Below, one piece after another: positions 41,763 to 50,818 of a DNA stretch of 64,000 bases (the first letter of the stretch is position 1; the number at the start of each line of letters is the position of its first letter). The notes under the pieces are model-generated. The model did not search any database and was not told the origin of the DNA. It was given only the letters and a program-made list of their open reading frames with translations. The translations under genes and the position numbers were made by a program. Source of the stretch: JAFGDH01 sp964441265 (GTDB taxonomy: Archaea; Aenigmatarchaeota; Aenigmatarchaeia; QMZP01; QMZT01). Location: the NCBI GenBank assembly GCA_964441265.1, contig CAYYKJ010000006.1, forward strand, positions 23,752 to 87,751, in the 5' to 3' direction.

Positions 41763-43742
41763 TCATGCCACCGCCACCTTGGTGACCCCGTCCATTTCCT
41801 TGTCCCTCTCCATCCTGTAGAGGGACCCGGTCACGTAATCCGAAAGGCTTTCTTCATGCGTGATCAGGAATACCTGATCTATGAAATTTCCCATCTTGTC
41901 TCTGAGTATGTTACCGAAATGGCGGATGGCATTGGAATCGAGGTTGTGGGTCGGCTCATCCAGTATGAGCCACCTCAGGTTCGGCGCGAAGGCCAGTGAG
42001 AAGGCCATCCTCAGGGCCAAAGAAGCCATTGTCCTCTCCCCTCCGGAAACCAGGTCGACCGAGGTCCACCCGGAGGACCCTCTGAGCTGGAGCACGTAAT
42101 CCTTCTCTATGGACAACCTTATCTCCTGGAAATCCCCGTAGGGATAAAGCTCGCCCCAAACAGAGGCCATTATGCTGTTTACGGTCTTCAGGAATTCCTC
42201 CCTGAGCTGGTCCTGGGTGCTCCCCAATATGCCTATGAATTTACCGAGTCTCTCGTCTATTTTCCTGTATTTCCTGACCTCCTCTCCGTATCTGACGAAT
42301 GCATCATAATCCTTTCGCAGGTCCTCCAGGACGGAATTCTTGCTCTCGATTATCTCCTCCGTTCCCTCCTTCCTGCTCCTGAGTTCCCCGTACCTCTCGT
42401 TCATATCGGACAGCTTTTCGGACAGCTCCTTTTCCGACTCTCCGAAGGATTTTATCTTCTCAGCGGTCTCCGAGACCTGCTTCCTCATTTCTTCCATCTT
42501 CTTCTCGTTCTCGGCCAGCCCTTTCTCTCCTCCCCCCATTTCCTTCAGTGTCATTTCATTCTCTCTGAGCTTGTCATACCTGCCTGAAACGTCATCCCGT
42601 TCCTCCTCCTTTTCCTCCGCCTCCTTCGAGAGTTTCTCTGTCTCCCGGGAAAGCTTCGAAATAGTCTCCTTCCTCTCCTTCACCAGCTCATTCTTCCTCC
42701 CCCCGCTGATGTCGGAGTCGCACACCGGGCATTTGTCCCCGGACTCCTCCAGTTCCTCCAGACTCTTCCCGGCCTGGCCCGAAAGGGCCCGGTTCCTGTG
42801 CATGTTCTCCTTTATCTTCTCTATCTCCTTCTTCAGTTTCTTGATTCTTTTCTCCGGATCGCTCCCGAGATCCTTCTTCAGTTTCTTGATTTCCTCCTTC
42901 TTTTCCTTCGCGTCTTCTGCCTTCTCCCGTATCTCTTCGTTCTGGTTCTTCAGGAACATTATCTTTCCGTTGAGCTCGGATATTCTCTTTCTGAGCTCTT
43001 CTGTCTTCTCCCTGGCCTTATCGTGTTTATCCAGAATATCCTTCCTTTCCCCGGATATCTTCTCCAGCTCCCTGCCCGCCTTTCCGGCTTCTTTCTTCTT
43101 CTTCTGTATTTCCGATTCGATCTTCTCAATCCTCTCCTCAAGGTTCTTGGCTTTCATATCTTCAATTATCTTCACCTTCTCCTCCCTGGCGCTCGCCATG
43201 CGGTTCCGGAGCTTCACTGAGTTCTCCCTGGCATTCTCGTACAAATCAAGCTTCAGCATGCCGTCGATCTGGGCCATCCTCTTCCCCTTGGGTATGTTCA
43301 GGAAGTAATCCAGCCCGTTCTGCTCGGAATAAACGGCCTTGGAGAAGAGATCATGATCGGTCTGGAGTATGCCGACCACCTGCTCGGTGACGTCCCGGGG
43401 GTTCACCTCCACCATTTCGCCCCCCTTCCTTATCTCCGCATGGGCGGTTCCCTTCCCCCTCTCTATCCTCCTCCTGACGGTGTATTCATCCTCCCCCGCG
43501 GAGAAGCTCAGTTCCACCTCGGTGAAATCCTTCTTCTGGGGCTTTATCATGATCAGGTCGTCCAGATTTACTCTCCTGGAGCTCAGCCCGGAGAAGGTTC
43601 CGAAAAGGGCGAAGGATATGGCCTGCATTATGCTGGACTTCCCGCTACCCATTATACCTACTATGCCGTTCACTCCCCTGGAGAAGGAAAATTCGGAGTC
43701 CAGGTGGGACTTCCAGTTCCTGAGCCGTATTCCGGTGATCAT
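41763..43742 (-). CDS. Rad50-like SMC-family ATPase with zinc hook, shorter than usual
   Basis: A 659-residue DNA-repair ATPase. N-terminal Walker A GIMGSGKSSIMQAISFALFG at about residues 30-49; long coiled coils with the zinc hook CPVC at residues 338-341; C-terminal LVSGGERTMASLALRMAFSL (signature) and LRWLILDEPTHNLDSNAIRH (Walker B, D-loop). Typical archaeal Rad50 is about 850-900 residues, so the coiled coils are roughly a quarter shorter, but all functional motifs are present. No mre11 gene lies next to it in this window. Its last 15 codons contain the right copy of the 35-bp repeat. Confidence 0.9.
   Translation of the reverse strand: MITGIRLRNWKSHLDSEFSFSRGVNGIVGIMGSGKSSIMQAISFALFGTFSGLSSRRVNLDDLIMIKPQKKDFTEVELSFSAGEDEYTVRRRIERGKGTAHAEIRKGGEMVEVNPRDVTEQVVGILQTDHDLFSKAVYSEQNGLDYFLNIPKGKRMAQIDGMLKLDLYENARENSVKLRNRMASAREEKVKIIEDMKAKNLEERIEKIESEIQKKKKEAGKAGRELEKISGERKDILDKHDKAREKTEELRKRISELNGKIMFLKNQNEEIREKAEDAKEKKEEIKKLKKDLGSDPEKRIKKLKKEIEKIKENMHRNRALSGQAGKSLEELEESGDKCPVCDSDISGGRKNELVKERKETISKLSRETEKLSKEAEEKEEERDDVSGRYDKLRENEMTLKEMGGGEKGLAENEKKMEEMRKQVSETAEKIKSFGESEKELSEKLSDMNERYGELRSRKEGTEEIIESKNSVLEDLRKDYDAFVRYGEEVRKYRKIDERLGKFIGILGSTQDQLREEFLKTVNSIMASVWGELYPYGDFQEIRLSIEKDYVLQLRGSSGWTSVDLVSGGERTMASLALRMAFSLAFAPNLRWLILDEPTHNLDSNAIRHFGNILRDKMGNFIDQVFLITHEESLSDYVTGSLYRMERDKEMDGVTKVAVA
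41771..41805. repeat. 35-bp direct repeat, right copy (inside rad50 3' end)
   Basis: Encodes part of the Rad50 C-terminus on the minus strand (KEMDGVTKVAV). Its exact copy at 40324-40358 is 1447 bases to the left. Matching stops sharply at both ends. Confidence 0.9.
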
Positions 43743-43788
43743 GTGAAAGCATTGTTTTGGATTTTTATAAGAATTATTTCAACCGCCT

Positions 43789-44124
43789 TCATCCGTACAT
43801 CAGAACCCCGGCAATCATTATCGCCTGGACGATCAGCCAGAGTACGTTCAGCAAGATTATCGGCCTCGCCTTGTGAACTATTCCGTAAATGAGCCATGGG
43901 ACGACCGCTATGCAATACAGCACCCACATCCAGAGTGAAACCCCCACCGCGTTCTGGGTAACGTACGTCTTGTATATCTGGGGTATGGTGGTGGCGGGCA
44001 TAACGACAGAAAAAATCATGCAGACATGGTCCAGCAGCCTTATCCCGGTGTCCGGGTGGGGATACTTCTGGTGCTTAATATGGATTCTTTTCCTCTGGTG
44101 CTGGTGGTGCAATCCATGCCTCAT
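43789..44124 (-). CDS. SemiSWEET/PQ-loop small transporter
   Basis: A 111-residue membrane protein. The N-terminal HHQHQRKRIHIKHQKYPHPD is typical of archaeal SemiSWEET-like proteins, and three helices follow with MPATTIPQIYKTYVTQNAVG (PQ motif) and SLWMWVLYCIAVVPWLIYG. SemiSWEETs dimerise to carry sugars. A TATA element at about 44146-44157 supports the start. Not in an operon. Confidence 0.85.
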   Translation of the reverse strand: MRHGLHHQHQRKRIHIKHQKYPHPDTGIRLLDHVCMIFSVVMPATTIPQIYKTYVTQNAVGVSLWMWVLYCIAVVPWLIYGIVHKARPIILLNVLWLIVQAIMIAGVLMYG

Positions 44125-44212
44125 AAGAATATTTTTTTCGGGAAATATATAATTTTGGTCGCGAAGGGCATCGAAAAGATTCCGGAAAGCGCTGACCCCA
44201 GATCCTGAACTG

Positions 44213-44647
44213 TCAGGATTTCTCCCAGGGCTCCTTCTCTCCCGCCACCACCCCGAAAACGGGGTTGGCTCTGATGACGTCCGGATCCGTCCCTTCTAGT
44301 TCAGCGGCTCTCTCCGGGCACCTTTCCCCCAACTTCTCAAGGAGATGACCGAATTCAAACCGGAGCTGACCCCTGGTGACAGGTATTAGCTTCTTCGACC
44401 AGTTGCGAACTATCTTCGACCCGTCGAATGAATAGCCCCTCCTGCGGGACTCGAGAAGAACCTGATATAGATATGAATTCATGGCAGCGGATGGATCCCT
44501 CAGAGACCTGAACCTTTCCAGCTGGGGGTGGTTCCTGTATCCCACCGTATTCCCCTCCAGGACCTTCTTCGCCAGAAGCCCCTCTCTCCAGAGGGCCACC
44601 AGACCCATGCTGTCCAGATAGCTGGGATGTATGCTCCACAGTCTCAT
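44213..44647 (-). CDS. pyrimidine-dimer DNA glycosylase family protein
   Basis: A 144-residue protein of the Pyr_excise type: MRLWSIHPSYLDSMGLVALW, GNTVGYRNHPQLERFRSLRD and YLYQVLLESRRRGYSFDGSK are close to the family pattern. The distant T4 endonuclease V cleaves UV dimers by glycosylase-lyase action; archaeal relatives are less studied. The start at 44647 overlaps the TspO stop (ATGA), so the two genes are translationally coupled; the longer reading would run through tspO. Confidence 0.8.
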   Translation of the reverse strand: MRLWSIHPSYLDSMGLVALWREGLLAKKVLEGNTVGYRNHPQLERFRSLRDPSAAMNSYLYQVLLESRRRGYSFDGSKIVRNWSKKLIPVTRGQLRFEFGHLLEKLGERCPERAAELEGTDPDVIRANPVFGVVAGEKEPWEKS

Positions 44648-45120
44648 ACGTTCAGAACCCACACGCTGTAATTGAGGAAGGCGGCAAAGCTCACCCATAG
44701 GATATAGGGAACCATGATGACCCCCGCCCACCTGGAAATCCTGTAGAAGAGTACTGTACTCACGACTATGGCCAGCCACAGGGGGATGATATCGACGAAC
44801 GCGGCAAGAGGGCTCTGAAGACCGAAGAAGAGCGCCGACCAGAGTATGTTCAGGAAAAGCTGAACGCCGAAAATCCCTACTGCAATTTTGTTTTCCCTCC
44901 CGGCAAGACCCCTATCCCATATCAGGTAAAGGGATACACCCATGAGCAGGAACAGCGTGGTCCAGACAGGCGCGAACACCCAGCTGGGAGGGACGAACGC
45001 CGGCTTGTTTATTGACGCGTACCATGTGGGGATGGAAGGGAAAGTGAAGAACGATCCTATCACCCCTGCCATCTGGCAGATGATGATCGACGCGATCAGC
45101 CGGAAGAAATTTATCTTCAT
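44644..45120 (-). CDS. tspO: TspO/MBR-family membrane protein
   Basis: A 158-residue, five-helix membrane protein with the TspO pattern: WYASINKPAFVPPSWVFAPV, FLLMGVSLYLIWDRG, LNILWSALFFGLQSPLAAFV. TspO proteins bind porphyrins and other tetrapyrroles and respond to stress. A TATA-like AACTTAAAT (45135-45145) precedes the start. Its coupling to a DNA-repair glycosylase suggests light or oxidative-stress response, which is inference. Confidence 0.9.
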   Translation of the reverse strand: MKINFFRLIASIIICQMAGVIGSFFTFPSIPTWYASINKPAFVPPSWVFAPVWTTLFLLMGVSLYLIWDRGLAGRENKIAVGIFGVQLFLNILWSALFFGLQSPLAAFVDIIPLWLAIVVSTVLFYRISRWAGVIMVPYILWVSFAAFLNYSVWVLNV

Positions 45121-45269
45121 GATAAGGATTAGATCAATAACTTAAATTGGTTTGTCCCCGTGTAAAATCCGACCCGTTTGCCGGAAAGGTATTCAAAAAA
45201 ACATTTCCCTTATTATCATGAATCTGATTTTTTCGAATTGCCGGATAAATTTTTAATGGGCAGCTGGTT

Positions 45270-47912
45270 TTAGTCAAATCTTATGAAATTCCTGCCGTTG
45301 TTTATCCGCTTCAGAACATCGAATATTAAAATCAAAAGGATTCCAGCCCCAAAAGCAAACAACCAGTCTATAAACGGAAGGGGCACGGTTTCGAATACGT
45401 AATTCAGGGGAGCATGAATAATCAGGAATGTCGCGGCCAGTGAGATCACCGAAGCCACCACCAGATAAGGATTCACAAACGGAGAACGGTTCAATGTCCC
45501 TTTCCTGAAACTCCTGAAACTAAAAGCGGCCGCAATCTCTAAAACTATCAATGTCAGTAACGCAGTAGTTCTGGCATCTTCTGCTGCCTGCCCCAATAAA
45601 TTGAAAGTGAAATAAAAAACACCCAGCACAAACAGAGCCATTAACGTCCCTGTAAAAATAAGTGTCAAGATTAACTCTTTATTCAATATTTTAGCATTAT
45701 TCCTTGGCTTTTCTTCCATGATATCGTCAGAAGATTTATTCAGGCCAAGAGTTATTGCAGGAAGATTATCTGTCACAATGTTCATAAATAAAATTTGCAG
45801 CGCCAAAAGCAAAGGAAAAGGCCATCCAAAAAACGGAATAAGTAAAACACCCAGAAACAAAATCATCAATTCTGAATAATTGCATGAAAGCTGGTAGGTT
45901 ACAAATTTTCTTATGTTTTTGAAAATAGTCCTTCCTTCCTTGACTGCATCGACAATAGTCACGAAATTATCGTCTTTCAGTGTCAAATCCGCAACGGATT
46001 TAGAGACATCCGTGCCGTTTTCCCCCATTGCCACCCCGATGTGGGCCTCCTTCAATGCAGGAGCGTCATTGACCCCGTCTCCGGTCATGGTTATAATCTC
46101 ACCATGACTCTTCAGTGCATGGACAATCCTTATTTTATGCTCTGGTCTGACCCTTGAAAATATTGTTGTTTCTCTTGCAACTTCAAAAAATTCTTCATCT
46201 GACAATTTATCTATTTCAGAGCCCTCCACAACCCTGCCTATTTTCAGTCCTATTTGCTTTGCTATAGATATCGATGTCTCTTTGTCGTCCCCGGTAATTA
46301 TCTTTGTTTTTATTCCAGCTTTTTCACATCTAATCAATGCCTCTTTCACTCCCTCTCTCGGAGGATCCTCCATTCCGACTAATCCGAGAAAAATAAAATC
46401 CTCTTCGTCTTTTTCCTGAATATCCCCGGTTTTTGTTTCTTTGTAAGCAAAGCAAAGAGTTCTCAAAGCACCAGAAGCGAATTTTTTCTTTTCGCTCAAA
46501 ATTCTTTTCTCATCTTTCGTGAGAAGCCTGAAAATTCCATTCTCTCTTTGTATGTATTTGCATTTTTTTAAGATAAGTTCAGGAGCTCCCTTCGTGTATA
46601 TTATTTTTTTGTTTCTCTCCCCGCACAAGACCGACATCATTTTTCTTTCCGAGGAAAAGGGAATCTCATCGAGCCTTTCATTGAAATCTTCCGAATAAAC
46701 ATCTGCCTTTGAGGCCATGACCAAAAGCGCCGCTTCGGTCGGGCTTCCGGAAACATGAAATTCATCATCTTTCCCCGTTCTTCTGATGTTCGCGTCGTTG
46801 CAATTGACTGCTGTCTTCAGAAGGAGGTTCAATGTATGATAATCTGAAGGGTTCAGTTTATTCCTGTTCAATAAGAATTCTCCATTACCCGCATATCCAC
46901 CTCCGGTGATTTCAACTGAATTGCCGTCGAAAAATAATTTCTTAACGGTCATTTCGCCCTTAGTGATCGTCCCTGTCTTGTCGCTGCATATTATGGTGGT
47001 TTCCCCCAGCGTCTCAATGATCGACATCCGGTTAACAATCGCGTTTTTCCTCGCCATTCTATGCGCCCCCGAGGAAAGGGTGGTCACGAGAACCACCGGA
47101 AATCCCTCCGGAAACGCTGAAACCGAGATCGCTATTGTCAAAATTAAAATTTCTGATATCAATCCGACGTTAATTTCTGATTGGATTAAAACCGCAAAAC
47201 CTGTCAAAAGAGCCATAGTCACACCGATCAGGGCCATGTATTTTGAAATGGAATTGACCTTTTTTTGAAGAGGAAGTTCCTTTTCTGCCGAAGAAATCAA
47301 CGCTGCAATCCCCCCAAATCTGGTACTCATGCCGGTGTGATTAACTTTCGCTGTGCATTTCCCGTCCACGATAAAGGAACCCGCAAAAAGTATGTTTTCC
47401 CCCGAAGGGTCATTGAAATCCGTCGCTGAAAATTTTTTAATTTCATCGGACTCTCCCGTCAAAACCGCCTCGTTGACCAGAAGATTCTTGTCCGATAAAA
47501 CCACACAATCGGCGGGTATTTTCTCACCTGTCCTGAGAGCCAAAATGTCCCCCGGGACTATCTCTTTAGTTGGAATCTCCTTTTTAATGCCGCCTCTTAT
47601 GACTATTGAAACGGGCATGACCATTTTTCTCAGTCTCTCAACCGCTTTTTCTGCCTTATATTCCTGAAAAAATCCGGTGAGCACGACCACAAAAATTACA
47701 GCCACTATCACATAAGCGGTGATGAACTTCCCCACCAAAAAGGAAAACAGCATTGCTAACAGGAGCAGATAGATTATGAAATTATTTTTTATCTGCCTCA
47801 GCAAAATCTTCAACGGGTGCGTCTTTCCTATTTCTCTGATCTCATTGGGACCGTATTTCTCAAGATTATTTCTTGCCTCTTGTTCAGTAAGTCCCTCAAA
47901 GCTCTTTCCCAT
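45270..47912 (-). CDS. P-type cation ATPase, P2 (Ca2+-like) type
   Basis: An 880-residue transporter. Motifs in order: TGES in the A domain, AFPEGFPVVLV in helix 4, phosphorylation site ICSDKTGTITKGEM, KGAPELI in the nucleotide domain, TGDGVNDAPALKEAHIGVAM, and six C-terminal helices. PEGFP in helix 4 instead of PEGLP is near the Ca2+-ATPase (P2A) pattern, but the ion cannot be fixed. The ATG at 47912 is used because a TATA-like TTTAAG lies 25-30 bases upstream and would be inside the longer reading from the GTG at 47936. Its codons are markedly more AT-rich than those of genes before 45 kb. Confidence 0.9.
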   Translation of the reverse strand: MGKSFEGLTEQEARNNLEKYGPNEIREIGKTHPLKILLRQIKNNFIIYLLLLAMLFSFLVGKFITAYVIVAVIFVVVLTGFFQEYKAEKAVERLRKMVMPVSIVIRGGIKKEIPTKEIVPGDILALRTGEKIPADCVVLSDKNLLVNEAVLTGESDEIKKFSATDFNDPSGENILFAGSFIVDGKCTAKVNHTGMSTRFGGIAALISSAEKELPLQKKVNSISKYMALIGVTMALLTGFAVLIQSEINVGLISEILILTIAISVSAFPEGFPVVLVTTLSSGAHRMARKNAIVNRMSIIETLGETTIICSDKTGTITKGEMTVKKLFFDGNSVEITGGGYAGNGEFLLNRNKLNPSDYHTLNLLLKTAVNCNDANIRRTGKDDEFHVSGSPTEAALLVMASKADVYSEDFNERLDEIPFSSERKMMSVLCGERNKKIIYTKGAPELILKKCKYIQRENGIFRLLTKDEKRILSEKKKFASGALRTLCFAYKETKTGDIQEKDEEDFIFLGLVGMEDPPREGVKEALIRCEKAGIKTKIITGDDKETSISIAKQIGLKIGRVVEGSEIDKLSDEEFFEVARETTIFSRVRPEHKIRIVHALKSHGEIITMTGDGVNDAPALKEAHIGVAMGENGTDVSKSVADLTLKDDNFVTIVDAVKEGRTIFKNIRKFVTYQLSCNYSELMILFLGVLLIPFFGWPFPLLLALQILFMNIVTDNLPAITLGLNKSSDDIMEEKPRNNAKILNKELILTLIFTGTLMALFVLGVFYFTFNLLGQAAEDARTTALLTLIVLEIAAAFSFRSFRKGTLNRSPFVNPYLVVASVISLAATFLIIHAPLNYVFETVPLPFIDWLFAFGAGILLILIFDVLKRINNGRNFIRFD

Positions 47913-48029
47913 GGAATAAAAATTAGTCGAGAACACTTAAATCTATCGCAAGGACGACAAAATATTATAATTCCTGTAAAGAAACAAGTGAAACAAGTAT
48001 CCAAGGAATCACTGCCATCAAAAGCAAAA

Positions 48030-48200
48030 TCACCCAAAAACCAAATAGACAAGCGAATATTTACCCCTTTTCTTTGACGAAGAAAAATATTGCGCTGTCC
48101 CCGCCATCCCGAAGATCACAAAAATTACTGTTAAAGGAAAGCCCATAAAAATCCCCATTAATCCAAGGGTTGCAAAAATTAACGCCAAAGGAATTCTCAT
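48030..48200 (-). CDS. small hydrophobic membrane protein (56 aa)
   Basis: A 56-residue reading, MRIPLALIFATLGLMGIFMG and a second hydrophobic segment, ending in a basic stretch (SSSKKRGKYSLVYLVFG). Likely two membrane helices. It lies upstream of the P-type ATPase on the same strand, with about 120 bases between, and might be an accessory peptide. Not recognised. Confidence 0.4.
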   Translation of the reverse strand: MRIPLALIFATLGLMGIFMGFPLTVIFVIFGMAGTAQYFSSSKKRGKYSLVYLVFG

Positions 48201-48439
48201 GAAATCATTTAACAGAAACCATATTTAAAGATTCCTATTCATCGAAGTCAATTGCAATTAACGTATGCGATTAAGAGAAGTTCGCCTGCAGGGCATGGCA
48301 AAATTTCTTTCAGAAAATTCGAGTTCAGAATTCGGCGGTGGCGGCACGCCGCGATTTTTAATAGAGTGCGTGACGATAAATATTATATTATCAATATATT
48401 ACAAAACGGTAAAAGGTGAATGTCATGGAAGTAAGGTCT
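48201..48439. other. short intergenic region, no supported gene
   Basis: Contains a GC-rich hairpin-like GGCGGTGGCGGCACGCCGCG at 48337-48356 followed by a T run (a possible terminator) and an AT-rich TATA-like block at 48380-48400. No credible reading frame. Confidence 0.4.
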
Positions 48440-48910
48440 CTATGATGCGAGGATCTGCCTGAATTTTTCGCTCAGTCTTACGGTGTTCGTTTTTCCATAA
48501 GGCACTTTCTCCAGCACTCCCCTCTTCCTAAGCCTTTCAATTATCCTGAAGGTCCTTACCCTTCCGAATTCTGAGGATAATCTGTTTTGTGTCGTTTCAC
48601 CTCTGTTTTTGATCAACATTTTTATCATATCCCCTTCATTTTTTGGCAGAATTTCCATCAGTCTTTCAATGTTTTCGTTCCGCTTTTTCTTGTCCTCTTC
48701 TATCTTGGGGTATAACATGTAATAGACCAAAGAGCCAATGAAAACGCCCAATGAAGACAGGCTTGGTATAAGTATAGATATCGGCAGTGTGCAGCTGCAT
48801 GTGGTTCCCTGAGAAACGTGGGTTTGCACGTACAGAGTGCTGAACGATACGCCAAAGATAAAGCCTGCCAACAGGATTATGACAATCAGAATCTTTCTGT
48901 CAGGTTTCAT
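48440..48910 (-). CDS. membrane-tethered winged-helix regulator
   Basis: A 156-residue protein with two N-terminal hydrophobic segments (about residues 6-25 and 44-64), the loop between them carrying a C-x-C motif (TTCSCTLPIS), and a C-terminal winged helix (NRLSSEFGRVRTFRIIERLR, then a wing KVPYGKTNTVRLSEKF). A regulator held in the membrane with a potential external cysteine sensor. It is divergent to the sulfur-lipoate operon (start 49043), with 130 bases between, so it is the prime candidate for its control. Start at the ATG at 48910 or the GTG at 48919. Confidence 0.75.
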   Translation of the reverse strand: MKPDRKILIVIILLAGFIFGVSFSTLYVQTHVSQGTTCSCTLPISILIPSLSSLGVFIGSLVYYMLYPKIEEDKKKRNENIERLMEILPKNEGDMIKMLIKNRGETTQNRLSSEFGRVRTFRIIERLRKRGVLEKVPYGKTNTVRLSEKFRQILAS

Positions 48911-49042
48911 AACAATCACATTGTATTCAGTTGTCTGAACTTAAATATGTTAGTGGATTGGAATCTTGTGCAGCTTAATATTTCACTTTTTGAAACATAG
49001 GTTTATATACGATTTCATGCATGAGATAATAGAGTGACGGAT

Positions 49043-50818
49043 ATGGCTGACAAAAGGTGGATAATAATCCTGGACAAAAGGTGGATAATAATCCTGCTTT
49101 CAATCTTAACCGTAACTGTAGGCATTATTTTAGGAACGTTGTTTTTTTCAGGCATTGCGTATGCAGAAACACAAAATGGAGTTGTCATGTATTTCTTCTG
49201 GGGCGAAGGCTGCCCGCACTGTGCCCACGAAAAGCCTTTTTTGGACCAGCTTGAAGGTAAATACCCTGAGTTAGAGGTTAAATCATATGAAGTCTGGTAT
49301 AACCAGGAAAACGCAAAGCTTTTTTCTGAAATGGCAGAAACTTTCGGAACAAATGCGAAGGGCGTGCCGACAACATTTCTTGGCGATGAAGTCTGGGTCG
49401 GCTATGCCGACTACATGGGCGAGGAGATTGAGAACAGGGTAATATACTGCATTGAGAACGGATGCGCTGATCCTGCAGAAAAATTGGAAAGCCCTTCCGG
49501 AGCAGAAGAGATATCAGAGTCTTCAGAAACAGTTTCTACTCTGAATGCTGTATGTGTTCATGCTTTTTTGCACGGAGAATGTCCCCAATGCGAGAACGTG
49601 TCTCCTTATCTGGACGCACTGGCTGGTGAATATAGCATAGACCTGGTAAGGCATGATGTGTCTGTTGCGGAAGAAATGGAACTTTATGAAAAATTCAAGG
49701 AAACATATGGCATGGAACACGGCGCTTATCCAATCGTCTTCATCGGCAACCGGTTCCTCATCGGGGAAACGGCGATAAGAGAAAACCTTGAGAGTGAAGT
49801 GGCTGAATGCAGTGAAACCGGCTGCATATGCCCGGTTGAGAAAATTGATGGCCTGACGCCTTATCCGCCACAACCAGGAGATATAACACCAGAAGAAGGC
49901 AGCACAGTCACGCTTCCATTTTTCGGGAAGATTGACGCATCAGAAATGTCCCTTCCCGTCTTTACGATAATATTGGGGGGACTGGACGGCTTCAATCCCT
50001 GCGCGTTTTTTGTCCTTTTCTTCCTGCTCAGCATGCTTGTGTATGCCAAATCAAGAAAGAGGATGCTTCTCATAGGTGGAACATTCGTATTCTTTTCAGC
50101 CCTGATATATTTTCTTTTCATGGCGGCATGGCTGAACGTTTTCCTTATCATAGGGCAGCTTATGCTGGTGACCACAATCGCAGGAATCATTGCCCTGATA
50201 GTTGCCGGGATAAACATAAAGGATTTCTTCTTTTACAAGAAAGGAGTGAGCCTCACAGTTTCCGACAAGGCAAAGCCAAAGCTTTTTGAACGGATGAGAA
50301 ACCTGCTGAAAGCGAATTCCCTTCCCTCGATGATGGCAGGTACTATTGTTCTGGCGGTTTCCGCAAACGCATATGAGCTGCTTTGCACGGCAGGGTTCCC
50401 GATGGTGTTCACAAGGATGCTGACACTTCACGGGCTTTCTGCAATGGAATATTACATGTATCTTGTATTTTACAATATCATTTATGTACTGCCTCTGGCA
50501 TCCATAGTCCTTATGTTCACCCTGACACTTGGATCCAAAAAACTGACGGAATGGCAGGGACAGATACTGAAGCTCATCTCCGGGCTAATGATGCTCTTTT
50601 TGGGCATCATTTTGGTGATGAACCCCGCCCTTCTGAATAACATTCTGGTTGCTGTCGGGGTGCTTGCCCTGGCATTAACAGGGTCCGGGATATTGATTTT
50701 CATCACGAAAAGAATCAGGAAGGGGGAAGCAGAGCATGTAAAACCGGACAAAAAGCAGAAAGAACCGGAACATAGCGATCAAAGAAAGACAAATGAGGAG
50801 GGAAATTATGAAGAATGA
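49043..50818 (+). CDS. double thioredoxin domain fused to CcdA/DsbD-type membrane domain
   Basis: Carries reducing equivalents across the membrane to exported thioredoxin domains. A 591-residue protein: membrane segment (about 15-38), thioredoxin domain 1 with CPHC at residues 57-60 (FFWGEGCPHCAHEKPF), domain 2 with CPQC at 180-183, then a six-helix CcdA-like domain (about 290-560) with the redox cysteines in GFNPCAFFVLF and LLCTAGFP. A basic tail follows. First gene of the operon; a TATA element TTTATATAC at 49002-49010 precedes it. The N-terminus has an in-frame duplication of eight residues (DKRWIIIL twice), encoded by a 24-bp tandem repeat. Domain 1 is almost identical to the separate thioredoxin at 51202. 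Confidence 0.9.
   Translation: MADKRWIIILDKRWIIILLSILTVTVGIILGTLFFSGIAYAETQNGVVMYFFWGEGCPHCAHEKPFLDQLEGKYPELEVKSYEVWYNQENAKLFSEMAETFGTNAKGVPTTFLGDEVWVGYADYMGEEIENRVIYCIENGCADPAEKLESPSGAEEISESSETVSTLNAVCVHAFLHGECPQCENVSPYLDALAGEYSIDLVRHDVSVAEEMELYEKFKETYGMEHGAYPIVFIGNRFLIGETAIRENLESEVAECSETGCICPVEKIDGLTPYPPQPGDITPEEGSTVTLPFFGKIDASEMSLPVFTIILGGLDGFNPCAFFVLFFLLSMLVYAKSRKRMLLIGGTFVFFSALIYFLFMAAWLNVFLIIGQLMLVTTIAGIIALIVAGINIKDFFFYKKGVSLTVSDKAKPKLFERMRNLLKANSLPSMMAGTIVLAVSANAYELLCTAGFPMVFTRMLTLHGLSAMEYYMYLVFYNIIYVLPLASIVLMFTLTLGSKKLTEWQGQILKLISGLMMLFLGIILVMNPALLNNILVAVGVLALALTGSGILIFITKRIRKGEAEHVKPDKKQKEPEHSDQRKTNEEGNYEE
49049..49096 (+). repeat. 24-bp perfect tandem duplication in the signal region
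   Basis: Two exact copies of 24 bases at 49049-49072 and 49073-49096, in frame, duplicating DKRWIIIL. Probably a recent slippage event; it lengthens the basic/hydrophobic N-terminus. Confidence 0.9.

Noticed and set aside
48337..48356. GC-rich hairpin at 48.3 kb as a riboswitch
   Set aside because: Only one short stem can be formed and no conserved aptamer is recognised; at most a terminator.
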